From the NCBI GenBank assembly GCA_963995525.1, contig OZ023208.1:25602808-25666807 (forward strand): DNA of 64,000 nt, read 5' to 3'. Below the pieces are notes generated by a model, which was not told the DNA's origin, ran no database searches, and saw only the letters and a list, made by a program, of their open reading frames with translations. Source of the stretch: Escarpia spicata (taxonomy: Eukaryota; Annelida; Polychaeta; Sabellida; Siboglinidae). This document shows positions 12,574-23,000 of this stretch, one piece after another. Position numbers and translations under genes: made by a program. The stretch's first letter is position 1; every line of letters begins with the position of its first letter.

Positions 12574-15500
12574 CTGAAACAGAAATGTCAAGGTAAAGGT
12601 AAGTTCTTATATAGCCCGGTATCCAATAGGACTGCTCAAAACACCTTACGGTTTACTCCCTGGACCAACCATACACCATCTCGACATCTCTGGGAAGCCT
12701 TCAGCCATGCTGCAATTAATGCACAAAGCTATTCGTACACAAACTTCCACCACTGTCTATAGCCAGGTACTCATTCATACAGCTGAGGGAACTGGAGCAA
12801 CGTGAAGTGAACAAACTTGCCCAAGTTTCGACAAGGCAGCACAGGATTCAAATCCGGGTTCCCTTCAGTGAGAGTCCGGTGCTCTAGCCACACTACGCTC
12901 TACTATCACTGTACCCGCCAGACCACTGCAGGGTTAAGGTTAAATACTTGAAATTATATACATTTTCTCAGTACTTGTACTTGTTTTTTTTTTTAAACAA
13001 GTACTGTTACATGTACTTTGTTGTTTGTACTTGCAAAAATATAAAGAACGTCTCAAGCACATAACTTGTGTATTTAGAATACAGACTAATACTTCCATAT
13101 AGTCTCTACTGTTTTGCCTGTATGACAATGATTCACAACACTAAATGCCCATCTTGATCATATCTACAATTAATATAGTATATTTTAATTGGGACCTGAA
13201 TATTATTGTTGTCGATCGTTACGACCGAATTGTATTATTTGAACTTGTAGTTTTTGTTTGTATCTGTTATGTGTCTCTGTGATGTGTCTGTCATCCTGTA
13301 TACCAGAGCACATGTCTGTCAGTTCTCCGTGTATGACACTAACATTTTGTAGGCATGCTAGGGAGTCTATTATGACGGTTTCTAGATTTTGAGTTTTTAT
13401 AAAAACATCACCCAGGTGCCCTGGTAGCATTGGGATATTGGGCGCACACGGAAAGTTCTACCTGTCATTGTATGTTGCTGGTTGCAGCTGCATACTATTT
13501 CTAGCAACAAATGCCAGCTTGGCATTATATAGTAACATTGTAGCTATCCATAGGCATCTTAAAATAATAAACACTTTGATTCAGCAGCAGCTTTTAGAAA
13601 ATATCAATAGGCGTCTTTTCTTTCCATGCAGTGCTGGGAGCTAGTATTACATAATTAACAAACCTATTATAAAATTCAGTTGCAGTAAATATTTGTAGAG
13701 ACTGTACACCCATGCTTGTACAATTGATTAAAACACACTCGACTCTGTAGGATGAGTAAACACTATATACATGTTCTCCCACCTGTCTAGACATACCTAA
13801 CTAGCTGTCATCCTTTTGGTTTCATCCCATGTTAATCTACTAATATGTTTGTTCAGGAGGCAAGTTGTCCAGGGTCAAGATCTAAACAAACATTTCCACT
13901 ATATCTAGTGGGTCCCAAGATGTAAAATAACTGTGTTTACATTTATAAATAAACATTAGGCCTGTGAATCATATTGGATGGATAGCCTGAAGTACACTGA
14001 CCAACACCCATCTGAAGTGGTGCATATAATGAAGTCATTATAATGACAACAACAGTGACCGAGAACCTGTTGATCTCTGAAACATAAATCAGTGAAAGTT
14101 CTTCTTATTTTGGTTCGGAGAGCTAGCTACTGCTATAAGAATACGACAAAGCTATAAGTCATAAGTCAATCATCACACCAGCATTAATCCATCCAAAGGT
14201 ACACAAGGACCACTATACAAAGATTAGGCTAACTCTATGTATACATGTGTGTGTGCGTGCATGCGTGCGTGCGTGCGTCCAGTGTGTGCGTAGTGTGTGG
14301 TGTGTGCGGCGTGTGTGTGTCATAATTATCTTTGAATTTATAATTATAATGGTATTAGAGGTGGTAATATCACAACCTAATTTAAAACACTTGAATGGAT
14401 TGACAAAGAAAGTGAACAGTTTTATATACCAAGGTGGTTTTACATTCGACACAATCAACCACAGTTAACTAGTTCTACACATTTGGCAAAACAATGTCGA
14501 ATGAAAGCATGTTTACATAGAAAGAAGTAGTTTCAAGCCTGACACTGTGACAGTTATAAGTTGTATTGTATTGTTACTAATTTATATTTACTAACACGTT
14601 CCATTTAGTGTCGTACATTTTATTATTGCTACTTACTTTGATTTCTCCTCCAGCTTCTCCACACTTGACTTTATCTGTGCCAGCGACGTATCAAATTTAC
14701 TTAGGAAGTCCTTGCTTGATAGTGGAGGCAGTGAAAGACACTCTGAGTTCTCTGATTTGGCATTTGATTCTTTGGTTCGCCTCAAATCGTCAATGGAAAC
14801 AATTTCATCTTGGCTGTCTACAATGGCACATGGTGGTTCAGCTGATTCCGCTCCATTTGCGATGTTTTCACTGGCAGGAGTCCGTGGCAAAGGTATGTGT
14901 ATGTGTGACCGGAGAAATAAACTATCGTTAGTCCATAAATTATTCACCCTTCTGATTTGTTCAATCTGAAGAAAAAAAACAGATAATCACAAAACATTGG
15001 CCCTCTATCCAGAAATCATTAACAACCAGATTAAAATACTAGCAATGTTCAACAAAAAAATGCACACGATCGGCAATAGTAATCTGATTTTGTTGGATAT
15101 AAGGGATCATCTCAGAACGTTCATGTCCGATATCAGGTGAAATTACTTTAGTTTAGGGGAGGGGGCTCAGAAGCAATGTTGTGTGGTGTTGGACATCGAT
15201 ATTTTACACTTCTGGCCGATAATGTTAATATATTTATATCATCATATCAATATTTACAAACTTTTGTCTGATGGGGAGGGGTGGGGGGCTGAGGCCAGAT
15301 GAAAGTAGTTTTGTCTGATATCGTACATCAATGTTCTGAGATAATCCCTAAACCTATTTAGATTGAATAAGTAGTAAACAAAACTATTATCACTGAAAAA
15401 ATCAATTATAATTATGAACAGTGTAATAAGTAATGAATTACAAATAAGACAATTGCCTTTGAACCCAATCCTAGTTATTTAGTGTCAAAGTTCATCAAAT

Positions 15501-16409
15501 ATACACACACACACACATATATATATATACACAGCTGTATATTATGTGTGCGCTGTGGGTTAATTTTAGAAGAGCTAATTTTCAGCAATTTATTGTTGCC
15601 TATAACAATTCATACAGAATATTGAACAATCTGCTGTTGAGATGTAGCGCTAGCCACATGTTTGCTACAGCTAATATAAAATCATGTAAATGTGTTATCA
15701 GAACAGCTATTTTTAGTTTAATGACGAGGATTAACAGGTCTGTTAATACAATTATTCAGAGTATTGTTACTAGAGACATGTACAGTACCTCGCAGTTGCG
15801 GCATCAGTGGATCAAGGTTTTGTATAATTTTTTAATATCCTGTTTTTATTAACATATTTATTTTTTATCTTTATTTATTTATGTTTCTATTTTATACGGA
15901 TATTTTTATTGATGTACTTTTTTCCAATATGGACACAATGCTTGTCTGAAATAAAACATTAATTAAAATTATATTAATATTAGTATTATATATATTATAT
16001 GATCACACACATATACAATTACGCTTCTTCAGTTACAGTAATGTAGTTGTGGAGGATTACCATAATGAGAGAGAGGAGAATAAACCGTCTAGCTCAAAGC
16101 ATGTGTTTATTCTTTCATTGCTACAAGAGTCTCCCACTGATCAAATGGCAGAAGCTATAGTAACAACTCTGTGCAGGGTTTCTGTGTCTACTGCCTATAA
16201 AACTCATTTGTATAGCGATGCCTCGACACAATATCAAATGAATCATGATAAGGCAATCTTTACTTAACTAACCATAATTAATAGTGCAGCAACCGCTGTG
16301 TAGGTACTCATCTGCAGGGCCTCATCCAAGATCAAATTTTTGCCAGTCCAAATTTGTTCAGACATAATACGAAGTGCGGTCGGATGCGTGATAGGACATG
16401 CAACTATGA

Positions 16410-16463
<54 letters not shown>

Positions 16464-19400
16464 TCATAGTTGCATTTACAAAATTTACCATGCTTGTGTA
16501 TATATATATATATATATACACAAGCATGGTAAATTTTGTAATTATACTTAGTGTGTCCAATCATAAAATATTAAAATAAACTAAAAGTACAGTGTACATA
16601 TTACCATTTACGAAGGCAAGGCAGAATACATGGCTGAATGCATATCTCACGTGTGATCAGAAATGTAAGTAACATTTTTTGGGTCAAATAGTGCATTTTC
16701 TGTTTAAAAATGAAAAAAGAAGCCCATTTCTGTTCAGAAAAGTAATATTATATTTCAAAGTTAACTTTGAAAAATAATAGGTTCTGTCAAATATTTAAAA
16801 TATCACAATGGTATGATCTCTGCATCTAAATAGTACTGTTTACTGCGTGGTTAACTTTTCTAATAACATTTATTTGTGAAATATTTGCAACACAATAACA
16901 ACCATACATAATAAATTTAGATAATACAATAATTTGTGTCACACAATAATATATATGTCTGGTTGTTCCTCATGCAGCAGTACTTAATATATACATTAAC
17001 AAATGTAATTTACACAAGCAATCATATTAAGAATTGTGAATGTTCAAATCACTGATGCTGTTTCATTTTAGCTAGCGCTATATATGACGCCATCCAACGG
17101 AATTTGTTAGAACTACAAAACGTGGAGTATATCACTTTGAGCCAGCGAAACCTAGGCTGTTGTTATTCCTTCGAGTTTTGTGTTAGAAACAGGAATATGT
17201 ACACTTATGCATGTTATAACGATGTGACAATTACATTTAATTAGCAACATGTCTTCAATGCGCTTAGCGGACAGCCAGACAACGATCGCAAAACGGTTTA
17301 TGTTAGCGTCCTTAGCCCGCGCCCTGTTTACGTCGGTTGATACCAAGGTCAAGGAGCACATATTTAGACAGGTGACGACATTGAGCGAAATCATGTCAGT
17401 CGACAATTGGAGTTTTTGCCCACCATTTGGGGAGGCTACCATGTGAGTCAATGCATATGTTCTGGCTTGGCGTGCCTCCAGAATGGCGGACTAACCGCTC
17501 CAATTATGTACTTTGAAGAATGGAAATAGCGCATGCTGCACCGTCTTGTATTGATACACGGTCTTTGCCTTTGGTTGACACGACTCACGAGGTAGCACCA
17601 GCGCCATCACACTCGTAACGATTTGCCATGTGCATTTTTTAAATCGTCATAAATTCACCAAAATAAACGAATACCGTTGCATAGTAATCATGTATGTTTC
17701 TAAATATTGCCAATAAAGTCAGTATCGTTTACGGTGTTGGTGATTCTACCCTTTTAGCGTTTACCGAGTTTCCGTTCAAAAACACAAATCCCGTTTCAAA
17801 ATGTTGATTACGCGGAATTCCATTCGTTTTCCAAGAACACGTCGTAATCGGCAAGTGCTTATTGTATCTCCCTATCCTGATGTTGACTTCACATAGGATT
17901 ATTTAGTCTACATAGACACAGGGAAGTGTTGGGTGCCTTTCAAGGAGCCACGGCTAGGGGGTAGGTAACAATTACCCTAGCAAGTCGCCGCTAGAGGGTA
18001 TGTGACAATTATCTTAGCAAGTCAAGGCCTGGCGTGTGTCGGGGAGCTGGCCAGGCGATTCGGGTGGGCGATTTTCAAAACCAGTCTCCGTAGATTTTGT
18101 AACTGGCTTCGCGGCAGTTTCAATGATGTCGTAAAAATGGCAAGCCCGCACAAAAAAAATGACATGGACGGACCCGTCCACAATCAATTTATGAATATAC
18201 CCATCCACAGGACGGGTGGACGGGTCTCTGGGTGAGGCCGTAGGCGATCTTTTACTTTCTGACCTAACCATAAAAACGCTTCTCCTCACATATCTTACAT
18301 ACATATACATATACACTACGTTACAAAAACCATCCTCTTACATTCCTATAATGCTAAAAATTCACAAAACAAACTCAAATAAAACTTGACATCGCTGGTG
18401 GCAACCACCCGTAGCTCCAAGGTTACCATAAAATTTATATTGTGTCGAGGCGTTGCTACATAAATGAGCTTCACAGAAATTCCGTACAATGGTGCTATCG
18501 TTACTGTATGCGCAGAGTCCCTGTATAAAGATAAAACTTGACATAAGGACTCCGTGTGCACGTATTCGCAACGTCTCAACAGAATATTGATTTTACGGTA
18601 ACTGCAGAGCTCGCTGATGTCAAGTTTTATTTGAGTTTGTTTTGTGAATTTTGATCGTTATGGGAATGTAAGAGAATTGTTTTTGTAACGTAGTGTGTGT
18701 ATATGTATGTAAGATATGTGAGAAGAAGTTTGGCGACTGTAGGTGGTCATTTTCATGGTTAGGTCAGAAAATAAAAGATCGCCTTAACTATTAAGACAAG
18801 GCTAGTCACTAATCTAAGTCTAAGACAGTCTAAATCTAAGTAAAAGTGGTTGTCATGGTGGGTTTGACTAAAAGGCGCACGACCACGCACGACCACGAAG
18901 TTAACGAACGACCACGCATGATCATGTAATATAATATGTTGGTAGATAGTTTGGCCGTTGATGGTATATATATGGTTTTGTGTGCATTATTAAAAAAATT
19001 TAGTCTGTATTTCACCCAGGAGTTACACAATTTCGGCATTGTTTCCAATCTTCCGGACGAGTATTTAGTCTTTGCACAGTAGCGCCATCTGGCGAATGGA
19101 ACCGTAGAGTTACCATGAGCGATGATTAAAGTTGCAAATTGTTTTACTCCAATGACAATGTGAAGAACATATCTGAAATTCGGCGAGCTGCACACACATA
19201 CCTCCTACGTGCCACCATCAGCCCGCTTGGTTACCAACACTACATACATTTTGGTCGTTCGTGGTCGTGCGCCTTTTAGTACTAGTCATAATACATATAC
19301 TTGATATAGTAACTTATGTGATAGTACCGGTAATACTAATGGTTAGGTCAGAAAGTAAAAGATCGCCGTTTTATGGTTTATATTAGCCATGAATCGGGTT

Positions 19401-19756
19401 TGGGTTGACAATAGTTCGATATGCCTTCAATGTAAACTGACTCTTGAAGCAAGTTCAGTGTTAGAGTCAGTGACACTGTCTGACAGCGACAGTCATACCC
19501 TGAATGAGTGTTGACGAATGACGTCTTGACTCTGAGACTTGACTCTTGAGTCTTGTCAGAAACAGTCGTAGAAAATACCAACCGTAACGCCATAGCTTAA
19601 GGCTATGCCCTGTAAAGTTTCTTCTTGCTTGACCTTGTGTTTAACATACACATCGTCTCTATGTACAGTACGGGCAGTTGTGCCATATTTAGCGCTGCTT
19701 CTAAACAGATATCCTAAGCCTACTGTTTCGCTGTCACAGCTGCCGCATTCGGCCAT
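12360..19756 (-). CDS. LYSMD1: LysM domain-containing protein, LYSMD1/2 family (complete)
   Basis: Join, in transcript order, 19756..19583, 14965..14637, 12573..12360: 238 residues plus TAG. The LysM domain covers about residues 37-84 (VKHKVKQEETLQGIALSYGV, then TIEQIRRVNNLWTNDSLFL and IHIPL), split by intron 1 after the YGVT motif. A SSKDFL.KFD helix around residues 140-155 matches the SA.DFL..LD segment of LYSMD1 and LYSMD2. The protein ends KQDDLFEL, close to the EDEIFKL end I recall for LYSMD1, which is why I prefer that symbol. There is no signal peptide or membrane segment, unlike LYSMD3/4, so a soluble intracellular protein is expected. LysM domains typically bind GlcNAc-containing glycans, but the role of these animal proteins is poorly known. 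It is transcribed away from GTF2A2, and its first exon lies 223 bp from that gene. Confidence 0.88.
12592..12910 (+). mobile_element. Non-coding retroelement-like repeat in LYSMD intron 2
   Basis: It begins AAGGTAAAGGTAAGTTCTTA, runs through blocks shared with 9298-9650, and ends with GGATTCAAATCCGGG and GTGCTCTAGCCACACTACGC, wording common in tRNA-like or LINE-derived invertebrate repeats. A fragment of the same start, in reverse orientation, is at 21955-22012. Confidence 0.6.
12911..14636. other. LYSMD intron 2, remainder
   Basis: AT-rich, with no exon recognised. A GTGC/GTGT-rich microsatellite occupies about 14246-14321. Confidence 0.6.
14637..14965 (-). CDS. LYSMD1: LYSMD exon 2
   Basis: 329 nt, acceptor TTCTTCAG, donor GTAAGT. 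It encodes the second half of the LysM domain (TNDSLFL) and an acidic, serine-rich linker, then SSKDFLSKFD and a short coiled, lysine/glutamate-rich run. It ends in phase 2. Confidence 0.88.
14966..18242. other. LYSMD intron 1, distal part
   Basis: No gene recognised. It holds a small CA/TA microsatellite at about 15501-15533, twin TA-loop hairpins at 16399-16540, a roughly 45-bp imperfect direct duplication near 17951-18030 (CTAG..GGTA.GT.ACAATTA units), and a short palindrome around GACCCGTCCAC and GTGGACGGGTC at about 18170-18225. Confidence 0.6.
16399..16540. repeat. Two adjacent perfect hairpins with TA loops
   Basis: Hairpin 1 spans 16399-16474 with arms TGCAACTATGAGTA and TACTCATAGTTGCA. 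Hairpin 2 spans 16477-16540 with perfect 24-nt arms (16477-16500 and 16517-16540). Each encloses a (TA)n run. Confidence 0.95.
18243..19367. mobile_element. Composite inverted-repeat element in LYSMD intron 1
   Basis: The 28-bp end at 18243-18270 (starting GGCGATCTTTTACTTTCTGA) is matched exactly in inverted orientation at 19340-19367 and with one mismatch at 18756-18783. Between 18243 and 18783 the arms pair imperfectly over about 170 bp, making a foldback. A separate inverted-repeat element occupies 18868-19279. It has no coding capacity that I recognise. Confidence 0.75.
18868..19279. mobile_element. TIR element with CTAAAAGGCGCACGACCACG ends
   Basis: A perfect 20-bp inverted repeat sits at 18868-18887 and 19260-19279, with further CACGACC/GGTCGTT similarity inside the ends. 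It is about 412 bp long and lies in LYSMD intron 1, within the larger composite element. Confidence 0.75.
19583..19756 (-). CDS. LYSMD1: LYSMD exon 1
   Basis: ATG at 19756-19754; 58 codons ending in YGVT, the middle of the LysM fold. The donor is the unusual GTTGGT. Splicing here restores TIEQIRR, the conserved LysM continuation; moving the donor 4 nt downstream would bring in a stop. Confidence 0.87.
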
Positions 19757-19979
19757 TTTGTTTTGTTTTCTTTTTCAGTCTCGTTTTTTCGCTCGATTTT
19801 TGTTGCCCCAAACGTGCTAATTTTTTTAATATTCACCATATTTAGACATTGTTACAAAACACTAAATTGTGGAGTAGTCATATTTTAGTGTAGAATGTTT
19901 CCCGGAAATTGTGTTCTCGCAGTTTCTCGTATAGAAAGTGTAAACGTTTATTTCGGATTCGCCAGTTTGTAGCGAAATC
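19757..19979. promoter_or_regulatory. Divergent (bidirectional) promoter region, LYSMD / GTF2A2
   Basis: 223 bp separate the LYSMD start codon (minus strand) from the GTF2A2 start codon (plus strand). No TATAAA is evident near either start. The spacing must hold both 5' UTRs and both transcription starts, so a shared promoter is inferred. Confidence 0.6.
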
Positions 19980-20051
19980 ATGAGTTATCAACTATATAGA
20001 AACACAACAATTGGCCACACATTGCAAGAAAGCCTAGACGAGCTTATACAA
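19980..20051 (+). CDS. GTF2A2: GTF2A2 exon 1
   Basis: 24 codons from the ATG, ending DELIQ. The donor is GTTGGTAT. Joining to exon 2 at this point gives [11 protein letters not shown], the same length as ELIQSQQITPQ in human. Confidence 0.96.
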
Positions 20052-23000
20052 GTTGGTATACCTAAATGTTATAGACGTTCTTCCTTTTAACATATGAAAA
20101 ACAAATATTTATTACATGTCCTTGTGATTTGTAGCAACATGGGCGATAATACAAGTGTCTAACTAAGGAATAGGTATGTGACATAAAATTAAATATCTGC
20201 TACCATTGAAAAGAGCATGGAAATTACTTTTAAATGATGCCTATATCTTGTCTCTAGGAAAACTATTAAGAAAGTTATCAATATTTATGTAATGCTAATA
20301 AAGGGTAATTGCCGGGTAATTGTCGATCCTTTTTTTGTTTAAGAAATTAAGGTAAAATTACTAAATACATTGAACAACAGGCTTCGACATTAACACTGGC
20401 CCGCTGACTCGGCACCTTTTTTGAAGCTGTTGGGCCATCAGTTTTCATATTTTACAGGCCCGACACGCCACTGGTTTCAACCCGATTGACCACCGTTGTG
20501 TTTCCGGTAACCCAATCCTACCTAGCAAAACTGGACGACCTTAAAGCCTAATTTTTTTATTTAATATTTCAATTAGTGTTCGTTTTGTTTCATTTGTTAT
20601 AACTAATTAAACATTGGTGACTATCCATGCGAATATGATAACATGTATGCACTGCCGAACTCATTTGTGTCCGCCCGTGTGATTGGCGAATGGCGGCGGT
20701 CATTAATTATTAACCCAATCAGCGATCATGTTACATGCTGACTAGGGGTGGCAAGATGACAGTCGATCTCAACTGTCGTCTGCATGATAAAACGCTAGTG
20801 CATATTCCATAATTGAAAGACATCAAGAACATTAAATATGATTTGTTACACTGTCAAAGGGTTGATAGCATTGCAAAAGACAATGGCTGCAGCGGTGGAT
20901 CTTGTAATACAGCCTTGACGGAATGAGACCAAGGACTCTGGACAGCGTTCACACTGACATTGTCGCACACAGACGAGTTGTTTACATCACCACTGACGCA
21001 AGCGATACACGTGGTATCAGCATTCAGATGCAAATTTATTATGGTATCATGTACGCTTGATCCTGGCAATACCGGCTGTAGCATTGAGCCTCAGGAACAA
21101 CCAAAACTCAAAAACGCTTTTGATGTGCTGATGACAGCCAGCTAAAATGCCAAGGCCACCCACCCCGGAAAATATCTGCCACCTATTAAAACACCTATAC
21201 GCACTTGTCAGCTTCGTGAGTTCGTCTTCACTGAGTCACAGTGACTTAAGTCTCAATGTAAAATAAAAAATATTCACGGAAAGTGTCAACGAATGAGTCA
21301 GTTGTCAATATTAAAAATACAAAGTGTATTTTGATAATATATGAACAGATAATAGGCCTGTATAATGTCACATTGTACTGTTTTATGTTTGATTTTTACA
21401 GTATCCTTGGAATTTAAACTGACTATTGTGTGACATGTATACAGAAGTGACACAACAGTGACTGTGACTTTTGTCATTGGTGTGTGTGTGTACATAAATG
21501 TGCTAAGATTGTTTATTACGAATGACACCTCAGATTTTGAGTACTGAGTATAAAGAAGTGTGATGCGAAATGGGCCATGCGAAACACATGCGATGCTATG
21601 TTACTGGTGACACTGACAGGTTGTTCATGCACACTAAAGAATTGTACATTTTATAGATCAATATGTCAAAATAAAATGATAAACTCTAAATTCTGTTGTA
21701 TCTTTCTACGATTTCAAACTAAAAGCATGACACTCAGAATCACAGACACAAGACAGAGGCAGGGCATTTGTAGGTCCAACAGAAAATATAGTAACATTAT
21801 TAATTGTGTATTATTGTTAATGTTAGGAATAGCCTTTCAGCTTAGTGAATAATAGACATTTAGTGACTAAACAGGAGTTTTCAACTTACAGAGAAGTCGA
21901 GATAGTGTTCAACTGAACAGGTGTCTGCCAGGGAGTAAAGTGGTTTGAGCAGTCCTGAGGACTGGATACTATGCTAGATAAGAACTTACCTTTACTTTAA
22001 AAACTTACCTTTAACTATGTTTGTTATTTGTCTCTGTTTGTTTCCAGTGTGGCCAGATCACTCCTCAGCTGGCACTGAAGGTTCTGCTACAGTTTGACAA
22101 AGCCATCAACAATGCTCTGTCCACGAGGGTTAAAAACAGGATAAGTTTCAAGGTGGGCAGGTGTCACATATAGCACCATTTATTTCAGTATTTTAGGGAG
22201 ATTTTGCAGTTCTCAGGAAAGAGAGTCTTCAGACATGTTAGTAAGTCGTAACTACCCCGGTACTGGTAGTGTGGTTTTAGTGGTGTGACATGATGGAGAA
22301 AGGGAGAGAAGGGGGTGGGAGAAGTGTTTTATAGTTCAGCGATGGGGCTGGAGCGTAGTCTCAAAAGAGTCCTGGGTGGTCCCAAGTACCACTTCTCAGG
22401 CTATTCAGTTCAACTACAGTGCATGTGAAGAACACTGTCTTACTGTACTACAGGTGTACATTGACAGGGAAGGTCATACCCAACATTGTGGATCTATGTC
22501 TTTAGTGAACTGGTAGATACTCCAAACTGAATCAGAAGGTTCCTCTGCGATATTTATGTATTGTGTGTACGTAATGCTAAGCACACACCAGCCGACTAAC
22601 GCTGACTGGGGGGGTTAATCGGCGTAAAAAGCAGTCAGGGCTAAACAGTTAGTTCCGCCGACTAGCCCCGACTTAATGTTTATATATGCGCCCTGTAGCA
22701 GCACCACCAGTGGTAGCGTTTTTCACAAGACAAGATGGCGATTCCTATCGGAAGTGGGAAACAAAGTCGGGCGGAAATTAGTTTTAGTTGTGGCTAAAAA
22801 ACGACGATAGTCAAGTGCAATAGGATAAAAAACGATCTACCACTATCTGAAACGTTGGTTACCTGCCAGGCCAATAAAGCAGCACAAAATAAAAAATTGT
22901 GGCCCGAATTGGCTTGAAAACTCAAAAAAGACGCCGGGCTTATGTTCAGGCCTGTCGCTTTATGATTTCTTTTTGGTCAAGTTACCACCGGCCATTGTGT

